This document shows positions 5,182 through 13,297 of a stretch of 15,206 bases of DNA, piece after piece. Numbering within the stretch: position 1 is the first letter of the stretch; every line of letters begins with the position of its first letter. The DNA comes from Sulfuriferula multivorans (GTDB lineage Bacteria; Pseudomonadota; Gammaproteobacteria; Burkholderiales; Thiobacillaceae): contig JAAFGW010000036.1 in NCBI GenBank assembly GCA_010365175.1, positions 1 to 15,206 on the forward strand. Direction: 5' to 3'. The translations under genes were made by a program, and so were the position numbers. A model generated the notes under the pieces. That model worked only from the letters and a program-made list of their open reading frames with translations, had not been told where the DNA came from and did no database searches.

Positions 5182-6906
5182 ATGCGCCTGCCTATCAGCC
5201 TGAAAATCTTCAGTATCACCACGGCGCTGCTCGCGCTGATGGTCATCGTCACCTGGATTTCGGTGCTCAATTTCCGGCAGCTCAACAATCAGGTGCGGGC
5301 GCTGTCCGATTACTACCTGCCATTGCAGCAGCAAGTGGCCAGCGTGGAAATTCTGATTCGCCAGCAGATCGTCCATATGGAACGGGTGCTGGCGGGCATG
5401 GAGGTGGCGCGCCCGGATGCTGAATATCTCGCCAAAGAATCGAACGGCTTCGACATGCGGGGGGTCAATGCCGACCAGATCGTCGATTCTTCGCTGCGCA
5501 TGCTGGCTGAGGCCGAAGCGGAAAAGGATTTCGAACTCGACCGTGTCACGCTCGCGGTATTAGGCAAGCAGCTGCCTTCCATTCAGACCGCAAGACAGCA
5601 CTTTCACATGACCTTTCGCCTGTTCCAGATCGAGGCGCAGGAAGGGTCGCCACGCTCGGAGAAAATCGTGCGCGAAGCGCTGTTGCGCGAAAAGGACACC
5701 GTCGATATTGAAATTGGCAAGACCATCGACTTGCTCAACAAACTGACCCAGGACACCGCCACCCAGGCCAAGGCCGAGGAGGAACGCGCCACCACGCTCA
5801 ACTGGATCATCACCGCGATTGCCACGGTCCTCGGGTTGATCTTCGCCGGGTTCGTCACGCGCTCACTGGTTGAGCCGGTCAAGCGCCTGCTGGGCGGCAC
5901 GCGTGCAGTGGAAGCGGGGGATCTGGACATCGAGATACTGGTCCAGACCCACGACGAACTGGCCACGCTGGCGCATTCCTTCAACCACATGGTGGTCGGG
6001 CTGCGCGAGAAGGAGCACATTCGGTCCACCTTTGGCCAATACGTCGACCCGCGCGTGGTGCGCACCCTGCTGGAAAACCGCATGCCGGCCGACGGCGGCG
6101 AGCGCCAGGTCATGTCGGTGTTTTTCTCCGATCTCGCCGGTTTCACCAAAATGTGCGAAGGCCTCACGCCGGACGCCGCCGTGCGGTTTCTTAACCGTTA
6201 TTTTTCGCTGATGTCCGAAGTGGTGCGCAGCCAGCAGGGCATCGTCGACAAATACATCGGCGATTCCGTCATGGCCTTCTGGGGACCGCCCTTTACCGAC
6301 CCCGCCGACCACGCCCGCTTGTGCTGCATCGCCGCGCTGGAACAGATGGCGCGCATGGAAACCTTCCGCGCCGCCTTGCCCGAACTGTTCGGCGTGCGTC
6401 ACGCCCTGCCCGAGGTGAACGTTCGCATGGGCATAGCCAGCGGTGACGTCACCGTCGGCAGCATCGGCTCCGAAACCTCGCGCGGCTATACCGTCATCGG
6501 CGACACCGTGAACCTGGCCTCACGACTGGAGCAGGCCAACAAGTTTTACGGTACAAGCATCCTGGTGAGCGAAGCCACGCGCGACTTCGCAGGCGACACT
6601 CTGGCCTTCCGCGAAATCGACAGCCTGCGCGTATCCGGCAGACTGGAACCAGAACGGGTGTTCGATTTGATGGATTACACCGAATCGCAGAGCGAGGCCG
6701 GACGGCAACTGGCGCAGGCCTATGAAGCGGCACTGGGGCTTTATCGCAAGCAGGACTGGGACGGGGCCGAAGCGGCGTTTCGTGCGTGCCTGGAAGTTGT
6801 TCCGGCGGATCGACCGAGTCAGGTCATGCTGGATCGGATTGCGGCGTTTCGGCAGACGCCGCCGGAGGCGGGGTGGGATGGGGTTTGGGTGGCGATGAGT
6901 AAGTAG
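5182..6906 (+). CDS. Membrane-bound class III adenylate/guanylate cyclase with HAMP domain
   Basis: Makes cyclic nucleotide, most likely cAMP, from a membrane-anchored catalytic domain in response to a periplasmic signal. Of 574 residues: transmembrane helix about 9-30; helical periplasmic sensor 31-200; second transmembrane helix 204-226 (WIITAIATVLGLIFAGFV); HAMP linker 227-280; linker FGQYVDPRVV; catalytic domain about 305-485. Metal-binding aspartates lie in FFSDLAGFT and YIGDSVMAFWG. The adenine-type lysine precedes the second in VDKYIGD. The transition-state Asn and Arg lie in VNLASRLE. Thr in YTVIGDTVN rather than Asp suggests the class IIIb (Lys-Thr) type. The last 70 residues look like one or two TPR-like helices (YEAALGLYRKQDWDGAEAAF) and end GWDGVWVAMSK. 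ATG 5182 is preferred over the upstream GTG/TTG-type or ATG 5176 starts because AGGA lies seven bases before it and the membrane helix then starts promptly. No adjacent effector gene hints at the signal. Confidence 0.93.
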   Translation: MRLPISLKIFSITTALLALMVIVTWISVLNFRQLNNQVRALSDYYLPLQQQVASVEILIRQQIVHMERVLAGMEVARPDAEYLAKESNGFDMRGVNADQIVDSSLRMLAEAEAEKDFELDRVTLAVLGKQLPSIQTARQHFHMTFRLFQIEAQEGSPRSEKIVREALLREKDTVDIEIGKTIDLLNKLTQDTATQAKAEEERATTLNWIITAIATVLGLIFAGFVTRSLVEPVKRLLGGTRAVEAGDLDIEILVQTHDELATLAHSFNHMVVGLREKEHIRSTFGQYVDPRVVRTLLENRMPADGGERQVMSVFFSDLAGFTKMCEGLTPDAAVRFLNRYFSLMSEVVRSQQGIVDKYIGDSVMAFWGPPFTDPADHARLCCIAALEQMARMETFRAALPELFGVRHALPEVNVRMGIASGDVTVGSIGSETSRGYTVIGDTVNLASRLEQANKFYGTSILVSEATRDFAGDTLAFREIDSLRVSGRLEPERVFDLMDYTESQSEAGRQLAQAYEAALGLYRKQDWDGAEAAFRACLEVVPADRPSQVMLDRIAAFRQTPPEAGWDGVWVAMSK

Positions 6907-6951
6907 CGTTACTTTTGGGTGTTTTATCTAAAGTTGGTTTTCATTGATGTA

Positions 6952-7704
6952 TTACTCATTAAAACGCGTTTCCGATGTCAGTTCGAAGCGTTTAATGTAT
7001 TCATACATCACGTCGACAAGCGATTTGTCGCCAAATGCCTTTGCGATCACTATCGCGGACATTAGCCCACGATAAAAATAGTTCCATGCATCGTTTATAT
7101 GTTCTTGCATTCGCGGTGTTTCATGCATGCCGGAAAGATAAAATTGCGGTGGTTCTCCTCCGTACATGTCCATAGTTTGGGGTGCCGAAGCATGTATGTA
7201 TCCGGAATAAACGCTACTTATTATTTCACCTACATTGTGCGCTTGGTCTGGATTGGGATCTGTAGATAGCACTCGCGTCACGTAGGCACGAATCTTTTTC
7301 CGAGGAGGGAGATTCGGTTTTTCATGGCGCGCTAGCGTGTTCTTTGGGTCAGGAAATTCTTCTGCAAAAAAAGCGAATAAATATTGCTCATGCCGCTTGG
7401 TTATTTCATCGTTGGTTATCGCTGCGGCCAGAAACAAAATGTCTTCTTGAATTTCGTCAAGAATGCGGTGTAAGGAAGCTTGTTCTTGGAGCAAACCATG
7501 CAGAAGTAATACATCAACCGCTCGCAGAGTTGATATTGACCTGGCAAGCTTAAGGATCAATGCTTGGTAGATCGTTTTTTCTGTGTAGCGATAGACGAAT
7601 CCGTCAGCCCATTCAACCTCCTGCGGAGGCGGTACTTGCTGTTCAAGCCGTCGAAACGCGTTTTCCAATACAGTGAGAGACTCGTGGAAAAGCTTTCGCA
7701 TCAT
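6952..7704 (-). CDS. Uncharacterised 250-residue helical protein, AT-richer than neighbours
   Basis: I do not recognise the family. No signal peptide or membrane helix is evident. The N-terminal half is helical (FHESLTVLENAFRRLEQQV; ISTLRAVDVLLLHGLLQEQA; DEIQEDILFLAAAI), the middle is basic and proline-rich (HEKPNLPPRKKIRAYVTRVL), and the C-terminal half has SSVYSGYIHASAP followed by two helices. The Arg-rich helix pair followed by a Y-x-x-Y-x-H-A-S motif is loosely reminiscent of DUF5677-type HEPN-like proteins, an impression only. No good ribosome-binding site precedes either ATG of the MM start, so the start is uncertain. Base composition is visibly lower in GC and codon use differs from the flanking genes, suggesting transfer. 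It converges on the cyclase gene and lies downstream of the cysteine-rich gene on the same strand. Confidence 0.75.
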   Translation of the reverse strand: MMRKLFHESLTVLENAFRRLEQQVPPPQEVEWADGFVYRYTEKTIYQALILKLARSISTLRAVDVLLLHGLLQEQASLHRILDEIQEDILFLAAAITNDEITKRHEQYLFAFFAEEFPDPKNTLARHEKPNLPPRKKIRAYVTRVLSTDPNPDQAHNVGEIISSVYSGYIHASAPQTMDMYGGEPPQFYLSGMHETPRMQEHINDAWNYFYRGLMSAIVIAKAFGDKSLVDVMYEYIKRFELTSETRFNE

Positions 7705-7766
7705 GAAGAAGTTTTGCCTAATTTGGTCGGTGCAAGATTTGGGTTCGGGCTCGCTTAAGTCGTTTG

Positions 7767-8078
7767 TTATTCAATAAACCCATTATCCCCATGACACGTA
7801 CACGCTGGATGCGTGCTCGGCTTGCTGTCACAACACACAATCTTGCCAGCACGGCAGCCGCAGATGCCTTTCTGGTCCTTGCAGCATTCGGTTGTGGCGA
7901 TCTGGGCGAGGTGAGCGCCTTTTACGGCGGGTGGGCATGCTTCAAGGGCGGTGGAGCCGGGTTGTGAGACGGTGGTTGTCTGGGCGGGCACAGCAGTGTC
8001 AGCCGTGGCGGGCAGCAGGAAGAGCGACTGCGCAAACGTCAGCAGGGCAAACAGGACAATGGGCAAACGAATATTCAT
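7767..8078 (-). CDS. Small exported cysteine-rich protein
   Basis: A 103-residue protein with a Sec-type signal peptide: MNIRLPIVLFALLTFAQS and a likely AxA cleavage after ATA at residue 26. The mature part holds nine cysteines, eight of them clustered in the last 45 residues as ECCKDQKGICGC, KIVCCDSKP and ACTCHGD. The spacing suggests a disulphide-knotted or metal-binding fold in the periplasm. I know no named family with certainty. The start at 8078 is chosen over an upstream in-frame ATG (8108) because AAGGAG sits seven bases ahead and the signal peptide follows directly. It begins 33 bases after the MFS transporter gene ends, so the two are probably co-transcribed and may share a substrate, possibly a metal or redox-active compound; that is inference. 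Confidence 0.72.
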   Translation of the reverse strand: MNIRLPIVLFALLTFAQSLFLLPATADTAVPAQTTTVSQPGSTALEACPPAVKGAHLAQIATTECCKDQKGICGCRAGKIVCCDSKPSTHPACTCHGDNGFIE

Positions 8079-8111
8079 GGCGGGCTCCTTGGGGCAATGC
8101 GGGTGCATTGA

Positions 8112-9311
8112 CTATATCTGATCCCGTTGAGCGGGATGCGTTCCGCCGGTTTTCTTTTGTTTAAAAACCAGCCCAAGCAGCAGGGCGGCCAATACCAGAA
8201 TCGCCGCCAGCAGGGTGAAGGCGCTGCCGTAGCCGGCCATGCCAATCATCCAGCCAGTGAGCACCGGGCCGATGGATTGGCCGACGTCCATCACCGTGCG
8301 CAGCACACCCATCGACGAACCGTAGCGGCCATTCTGGGTGAGGTCGGCCACCAGTGCGGCGGTGGAGGAGGTGACGGTGGCGAAGCCGATGCCGAACAGC
8401 AGGCTGAGCCCCGCCAGAACAAAGAAGCTGGACGCGAGCGGCAATAACGCCACGCTGGCCGCGCCGATCAGCAGGCCGGGGATGATGATCTGCTTGCGGC
8501 CTACTCGATCCGACACCCGGCCCATCAGCGGCTTGGCGAACACGATACTGACAAGCTGTACGCCGAGGATGACGCCGATCTGCCACGCCGGGATGCCGAG
8601 CGAGGCCGCATACAGCGCGATAAAGGCTTCGATGGCGCCGAACACCAGGTATTGCGCGGCTTCGACCCCACTCACCAGCATGATGCTGCGATCGCGCAGC
8701 ACGGTGGTGAGGCTGGCCCAGAAGGGCGGCCATTCTTGTTTGGCTGTGGGTGTGGGGTCATGATCACGCAGCAGCAAACCCGCGCCCAGCGCCAGCACGC
8801 CGCTGATGGCGCAGGCGATATACACCGCGTTGAAACTCGCCAGCGAAATCAGAAAACCGCCGAGAAACGGCGCAATCGAGCGGCCGACAATGGTGATCGA
8901 AGAATACGTGGATAGCTTGGCCGCGCGGTCGGCCGTGTAGCGCGCCGCAATAGCTGCGCTTGCCACCGTGCCGAAAATGGCCGTGGCAAAGCCGTGATAA
9001 AAGCGCACCGCCATCAGCTGCCAAGGCGTTTCGATCAGCAGATACAGAAACGGCGCGGTGGCGAACACGACCAGCGAGGCCAACAGCAAGCGCCGCTGGC
9101 CCAGCTGGTCAGACAAGGCACCCGCCGGATAGCTGATCAGTACACCGGGTATCGTCGAAGCCATCACGATCCAGCCGATTTCAGCGGGGCTGGCGTTGAG
9201 CGCGTGGGCGAACAGCGGCAGTACCGGCGTTTTCGACAGCGTGGAACTGAATATCGCCAGCCCGCCGATGAGGGCGATCAGAACGAAGAACGTACGCTGG
9301 TCATATTTCAT
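8112..9311 (-). CDS. Major facilitator superfamily (MFS) transporter
   Basis: A 399-residue inner-membrane protein with about twelve hydrophobic helices, the normal MFS size, probably a proton-coupled exporter of the drug-efflux type. The MFS motif A between helices 2 and 3 reads GALSDQLGQRR (residues 64-74), and the related motif in the second half reads GRVSDRVGRKQ. A motif-C-like glycine/proline-rich helix appears as IVGRSIAPFLGGF. The C-terminal tail is short and basic. Substrate cannot be deduced. It is the first gene of a likely two-gene unit with the exported cysteine-rich protein. The ATG at 9311 fits the family length, although the preceding bases give no good Shine-Dalgarno. Confidence 0.93.
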   Translation of the reverse strand: MKYDQRTFFVLIALIGGLAIFSSTLSKTPVLPLFAHALNASPAEIGWIVMASTIPGVLISYPAGALSDQLGQRRLLLASLVVFATAPFLYLLIETPWQLMAVRFYHGFATAIFGTVASAAIAARYTADRAAKLSTYSSITIVGRSIAPFLGGFLISLASFNAVYIACAISGVLALGAGLLLRDHDPTPTAKQEWPPFWASLTTVLRDRSIMLVSGVEAAQYLVFGAIEAFIALYAASLGIPAWQIGVILGVQLVSIVFAKPLMGRVSDRVGRKQIIIPGLLIGAASVALLPLASSFFVLAGLSLLFGIGFATVTSSTAALVADLTQNGRYGSSMGVLRTVMDVGQSIGPVLTGWMIGMAGYGSAFTLLAAILVLAALLLGLVFKQKKTGGTHPAQRDQI

Positions 9312-9346
9312 GAGGTGTTGTGCACGGGGCCCGGACAGCTTTTTGG

Positions 9347-9375
9347 ATTGTAGGGCACCCTGTAGGGATTAACCG
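9347..9375 (-). promoter_or_regulatory. Possible promoter with overlapping direct repeat for the MFS gene
   Basis: On the minus strand TACAAT (9352 to 9347) is a good -10, about 35 bases before the MFS ATG, but the bases 17 upstream make a poor -35. A TGTAGGG direct repeat (9349-9355 and 9361-9367, plus-strand sequence) overlaps the -10 and its upstream spacer. This could be an operator for an activator or repressor. Speculative. Confidence 0.25.
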
Positions 9376-9408
9376 TGTCGTGTGCGCTTCGGCGAGTGAT
9401 GACCTTAA

Positions 9409-9549
9409 GGGCACCTCTAAAAATCCAGATTTCATCCCAACTGCTGCGTTGCGGAAAAAATTTCTTGCTTACATATAACGCATATGCGGCGCGGCGAAAT
9501 TTTTTCCGCGCCTTGCATTTGGGCGAACTCTGAATTTTTAGAGGCGCCC
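9409..9549. mobile_element. MITE-like palindromic element, copy 1 (141 bp)
   Basis: The left end GGGCACCTCTAAAAAT and the right end (reverse complement GGGCGCCTCTAAAAAT) form terminal inverted repeats with one mismatch. The arms stay largely complementary for some 55 bases, so the whole unit can fold into one long hairpin with a loop around ACATATAACGCATATG. TTAA stands on both sides (9405-9408 and 9550-9553), consistent with a 4-base target duplication. No transposase is encoded. The same element, with insertions, lies at 14305-14503. The right end is only about 60 bases before the Lon-like gene's start, so the element may carry or displace its promoter. Confidence 0.78.
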
Positions 9550-9611
9550 TTAAGTTCATAATGGACCTGTGGTCGCCGCTTGCGATCTTGGATGAAAACT
9601 ACGCTTACCTT

Positions 9612-12053
9612 ATGCCCATTACCGCTTTGTTGCCCACCGATCTTCGCCTGACCATCGATCCCGCCGCACTCGGTTTCGGTGATACGTCCGAACTGATTGA
9701 TGAACCTTTGCCGTGGATAGGCCAGGCGCGTGCCGAGACTGCTGCGCGATTTGGTTTGGGGATGGATCAACCGAACTACAACCTGTTTGTGCTGGGCGAG
9801 GTGGGCAGCGGTCGTTCTTCGCTGCTCAAGCAGGCAATGCACGAAGTGGCTTCGAGCAAGCGGGTGCCGCCCGACCTGTGCTATTTGCATAATTTCGACG
9901 CACCGGAAAACCCCCTGGCACTGAGACGGCCGGCGGGTGAGGGGCGTTTGCTGCGCCAGTTGCTGGCGCAGGCGGTGAAAACCCTTCAGGCGGACATTCC
10001 GCAATGCCTGGAAGGGCAGGAATACAAAGTCGAAAGCGAGCGCATCGAGAAGGCCTACAAGGTCGAGGAAGCCAAGGCCTATGCCGCATTGCAGGCATTT
10101 GCCGAAGCGCGCGGTTTTTCCATGTACCGTGAAGAGGGGCGAATCATGTTTACCCTGACCGGCAAGAAAGGCCAGGCGCTGACCGAGGATGAGGTATTGG
10201 CGTTGCCGAAGGCACGCCGGCTCGCGATCGAGCAGGCCGATCAGGAGCTGCGGGCTGAAATCACCCACTATTTTGAGCAGACGCAGCCGCTTGAGCGCGC
10301 GATGAACGAAGCGCTGGCCGTGTTGCGGCGCCGGGTGGTTAAGCCGCTGCTGGAGCGTGAATGGCAGGCTATTCGCAACGGGCTGAAAAAGCAGATCAAG
10401 GACGCGTCCAAGCTCAACGCCTATCTCGATGCGATTGCACTGGATGTGCTCGACAACCTGGCGCTGTTTCACGGTGCCGATGACGACGAAGCTCGGCAGG
10501 ATTCGCTGAATTCCCTACTGATGCGTTATCGCATCAATCTGGTGGTTGATAACGGTGGGTGCACCGGTGCACCGGTGATCGTCGAGGACAATCCACTGTT
10601 CCGTGCGCTGTTTGGCAGCATCGAATACCAGTCCGAGAACGATGTGCTGATGACCGACTTCTCGTGCATCCGTGCGGGCAGCCTGTTGCAGGCACACGGC
10701 GGTTTCCTGATGCTGCATCTGCATGATGTGCTGGCCGACCCGCTGATGTGGGAGAAACTGCGGCGTTTTTTGCGCAGCGGCCGGCTACAAATCGAGGAGC
10801 CGGGCGTGTCGTTTACGCCGATTGCGACAGTGTCGCTGGTGCCGGAGGCGGTCGATGTCGAGGTCAAGATCGTGCTGATCGGCTCGCGTGAACAGTATTA
10901 CGAACTGCAGGAAGTCGCGCCTGATTTCACCCGCCATTTCCGCGCCAAGGTGGATTTTTCCGACAGCTTTTCATCCAGCGCGGACACCCGTCGTGCCTCG
11001 TCTGTTTTTGTCGCCCATGCCTGCCGCCAGTATGGTTTGCCGCATTTCTCGGCAGCGGCGGTGGCGCGTCTGCTGGAAGAGTCGCACCGCGAGGCCGACG
11101 ACCAGTCGCGTGAAAGCGCGATATTCGCCCGCACCGAGGCGCTGGTGATGGAAAGCGCTGCGGTGTGCCGTGTTCGCGGACCGGGGTTGGTTACGGCGGC
11201 CGACGTGGAGGCCGCGCTGCAGGCGCATATTGGGCGGCACGATTACCCCGAGCAACGGCTACGCGAATCGATTTTCGAAGGCGATGTGCTGATCGATCTG
11301 CATGGCGACCGGGTAGGCCAGATCAACGGCCTCACCCATATCGATCTGGGTGATCACCAGTTCGGGCTGCCGGTGCGGCTGTCAGCGCGCACCTACGCAG
11401 GCGAAGAGGGATTGTTGAACATTGAGCGCGAGGTGGAACTGTCCGGCCCGATCCACGACAAGGGTGTGTTTATTCTGCAAGGTTATCTGGCGGGATTGTT
11501 CGCTCATCTGGCGCCGCTCTCGCTCAACGCATCGATCGTTTTCGAGCAGCAATATCACGGCGTGGAAGGCGATTCCGCTTCCTGCGCCGAACTCTATGTG
11601 CTGCTGTCGTCGCTGTCTGGCCTGCCAATCAGGCAGGGCATTGCCGTCACGGGTGCGGTCAACCAGCACGGCGAGGTGCTGCCGGTGGGCGGCCTCAACG
11701 AAAAAATCGAAGGCTATTTCCGCGTATGTGAAGCGGCGGGCCTGGATGGTACGCAGGGTGTGCTGATGCCCGCCCGAAACCGGCGTCATCTGATGCTTGA
11801 ACCGCGGGTGGTCGAAGCCGTTGCCCAAGGGCGTTTCCATATTCACGCGGTGGACAGCGTCAGTGAGGGCATCGAGCTGTTGACCGGCGTGCCGGCGGGC
11901 GAGCTGAGCGCAGCAGGACAGTACCCTCACAACAGCGTGCTGGGGCATGCACAGGACGCGCTGCAGGCTTTTCGTCGTGCCTGCCAGATGCAGGAGCATC
12001 CCAAGGGTTCGCGCCGCCCCTATCGCACTATCGATCGTTCCAAGTCGCGTTAA
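9612..12053 (+). CDS. Lon-related AAA+ protease (AAA_32/Lon_C type)
   Basis: A cytosolic ATP-dependent serine protease of the Lon superfamily, distinct from classical LonA; related proteins are annotated as Lon-related or YcbZ/LonH-like. In 813 residues: N-terminal region LRLTIDPAALGF; a P-loop FVLGEVGSGRSSL at about 58-71 in which the usual Lys is Arg68; a long helical insertion at about 110-290; GAPVIVEDNPLF; a Walker-B-like GGFLMLHLHDVL near 363-374; and a C-terminal protease domain. There the catalytic Ser is Ser655 in EGDSAS and the catalytic Lys is Lys698 in GGLNEKIEGY. Start 9612 is chosen because the family usually has about ten residues before LRxTxDP. An in-frame ATG at 9561 would add 17 unlike residues beginning just after the MITE. 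Neither has a clear ribosome-binding site. The 346-residue open frame antisense to it is a coding shadow. Confidence 0.93.
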   Translation: MPITALLPTDLRLTIDPAALGFGDTSELIDEPLPWIGQARAETAARFGLGMDQPNYNLFVLGEVGSGRSSLLKQAMHEVASSKRVPPDLCYLHNFDAPENPLALRRPAGEGRLLRQLLAQAVKTLQADIPQCLEGQEYKVESERIEKAYKVEEAKAYAALQAFAEARGFSMYREEGRIMFTLTGKKGQALTEDEVLALPKARRLAIEQADQELRAEITHYFEQTQPLERAMNEALAVLRRRVVKPLLEREWQAIRNGLKKQIKDASKLNAYLDAIALDVLDNLALFHGADDDEARQDSLNSLLMRYRINLVVDNGGCTGAPVIVEDNPLFRALFGSIEYQSENDVLMTDFSCIRAGSLLQAHGGFLMLHLHDVLADPLMWEKLRRFLRSGRLQIEEPGVSFTPIATVSLVPEAVDVEVKIVLIGSREQYYELQEVAPDFTRHFRAKVDFSDSFSSSADTRRASSVFVAHACRQYGLPHFSAAAVARLLEESHREADDQSRESAIFARTEALVMESAAVCRVRGPGLVTAADVEAALQAHIGRHDYPEQRLRESIFEGDVLIDLHGDRVGQINGLTHIDLGDHQFGLPVRLSARTYAGEEGLLNIEREVELSGPIHDKGVFILQGYLAGLFAHLAPLSLNASIVFEQQYHGVEGDSASCAELYVLLSSLSGLPIRQGIAVTGAVNQHGEVLPVGGLNEKIEGYFRVCEAAGLDGTQGVLMPARNRRHLMLEPRVVEAVAQGRFHIHAVDSVSEGIELLTGVPAGELSAAGQYPHNSVLGHAQDALQAFRRACQMQEHPKGSRRPYRTIDRSKSR

Positions 12054-12092
12054 TCACCCCGCAAAGGGTCGTGCATACACTGAGGCGTGATC

Positions 12093-12098
12093 TATAGT
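12093..12098 (+). promoter_or_regulatory. Possible -10 element upstream of the YbaK-like gene
   Basis: TATAGT matches the -10 consensus at five of six positions, 35 bases before the ATG. No acceptable -35 lies 16-18 bases upstream. Tentative. Confidence 0.22.
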
Positions 12099-12132
12099 GA
12101 GATGAGCTAATCCATAGTTGAAGGAGCCAGTC

Positions 12133-12615
12133 ATGAACGCAATGCATCGTATGGAACGTTTCCTGGACCAGCACATGATTCCGTTTGAAATCGTGGCGCA
12201 TCCTCACACCCAAACCAGCGCCGCCACCGCGCGCGCAGCCAAGATCACGCCCGATCGCGTGGCCAAGGGCGTGCTGCTGAATGGGTTGGATTGCCAGATG
12301 GTGGCGATGATCCCAGCCGATCAGGAAATTCACCTCGGCCGGCTGGGTCTGGATAATGATGTCGAGTTCAGCCTGGCCGACGAGACCAGCGTGAGCCGCC
12401 TGTTCTCGGAATGTGCACCCGGCGTGGTACCGGGCTTGCCGAATGCCTGGGGGGTGGAAATGGTGTGGGATGATGCCCTGATGGCGCAGCCGGATATATA
12501 TCTTGAAGCAGGAGACCATGAGCGCCTGCTGCACATTGAAACCCGTTATTTGCGAGAGGCTTTTGGGGATGCGCCGCACTGCAGCTTCAGCCAGCCGCGC
12601 AGTCACCACAGCTGA
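12133..12615 (+). CDS. YbaK/ProX-type aminoacyl-tRNA deacylase domain protein
   Basis: A 160-residue single-domain cytosolic protein of the YbaK/EbsC/ProXp family, which hydrolyses mischarged tRNAs such as Ala- or Cys-tRNAPro in trans. The fold's usual landmarks are present: IVAHPHTQTSAATARAA at about 20-36, the conserved lysine Lys45 in DRVAKGVLL, MVAMIPADQEIHL at about 56-68, and a glycine-proline segment FSECAPGVVPGLPNAWG near 100-116. Substrate specificity cannot be read from sequence by eye. ATG 12133 has a perfect AAGGAG six bases upstream, ruling out an earlier TTG at 12118. It stands alone between the Lon-like gene and a hairpin. A protein-quality link with the neighbouring Lon-like protease is possible but unsupported. 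Confidence 0.92.
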   Translation: MNAMHRMERFLDQHMIPFEIVAHPHTQTSAATARAAKITPDRVAKGVLLNGLDCQMVAMIPADQEIHLGRLGLDNDVEFSLADETSVSRLFSECAPGVVPGLPNAWGVEMVWDDALMAQPDIYLEAGDHERLLHIETRYLREAFGDAPHCSFSQPRSHHS

Positions 12616-12635
12616 CCCTTGGCGGTAGCTATTTG

Positions 12636-12664
12636 CTTTGCACCACCAGGCAGAGGGTGCAAAG
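12636..12664 (+). terminator. Hairpin after the YbaK-like gene, possible terminator
   Basis: CTTTGCACC and GGTGCAAAG form a perfect 9-base stem with an 11-base loop, 20 bases after the stop codon. Only a short ACTTTC follows, so a Rho-independent role is uncertain. Confidence 0.42.
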
Positions 12665-12712
12665 ACTTTCATGGAACGTGTGACTTGATTTAGGCTTGGA
12701 CTTCCTGGCGCA

Positions 12713-13297
12713 GTGCGCCGAACGATTCATCCTCAAATCAGTCCACATGTTGTGAGTTCAGATAATCCCGATCCCTCGAATAACCCGCATCGACCACTCG
12801 GTCGCGGCATGGCATGGATCGCCAGCCTGCTAATACTCGGAATGTTCTATTTTTATTTCGAGAACAGTCTGCAGGCACGCAACAACCCGAACCGACAATT
12901 ACAGATCGCAGCCGGCGCCGATCTGGTTCTGAAACGCAGCAGAGATGGGCACTATATTTTCCCCGGAACGATCAATGGTCAGCCGGTCACTTTTTTGCTT
13001 GATACCGGCGCAACCCTGGTATCGGTGCCAGCGGGATTGGCGGGTGAGTTGGGGTTGAAGGCTGGCGCATATCAACAATCGATCACGGCTAACGGAACGG
13101 TTGCCACGCGCGCTACCCGATTGGACGTATTAGCGTTCGGACCGTTCACGCTGAGCGGCGTGCCAGCCAGCATCAACCCTGGCATGGCGGGCGATCAAAT
13201 ATTGCTGGGGATGAGTGTGTTGAAGCACCTGGAATTTACGCAGCGTGGCGACACTTTGATACTGCGCGCGTTGAGTCCGAATGGGAAAATGCTTTGA
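12713..13297 (+). CDS. Membrane-anchored retropepsin-like aspartic protease (TIGR02281 type)
   Basis: A protein with one N-terminal transmembrane helix (MAWIASLLILGMFYFYF, residues about 33-49) and a periplasmic aspartic-protease domain of clan AA. The catalytic signature is FLLDTGATLVSVP with Asp97, followed by the expected flap-like repeat and the second-half GDQILLGMSVLKHLEF. Such bacterial proteins carry a single DTG per chain and are thought to act as dimers; substrates are unknown. The GTG at 12713 is the longest start. A GTG at 12752 (giving SSDNPDPSNN) is equally plausible and nearer the usual family length, and neither has a clear ribosome-binding site. It is transcribed in the same direction as its neighbours but separated by hairpins, so probably a single-gene unit. 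Confidence 0.85.
   Translation: MRRTIHPQISPHVVSSDNPDPSNNPHRPLGRGMAWIASLLILGMFYFYFENSLQARNNPNRQLQIAAGADLVLKRSRDGHYIFPGTINGQPVTFLLDTGATLVSVPAGLAGELGLKAGAYQQSITANGTVATRATRLDVLAFGPFTLSGVPASINPGMAGDQILLGMSVLKHLEFTQRGDTLILRALSPNGKML

Noticed and set aside
5863..6402. 179-codon and neighbouring 187-codon minus-strand frames
   Set aside because: Antisense to the cyclase gene; composition explains the open frames.
9432..10472. 346-codon minus-strand open frame
   Set aside because: It lies antisense to the Lon-like protease gene and, at its 3' end, crosses the MITE-like element; no family match, consistent with a GC-rich coding shadow.
12028..12672. 214-codon minus-strand frame
   Set aside because: Antisense to the YbaK-like gene, which has a clear ribosome-binding site and family motifs.
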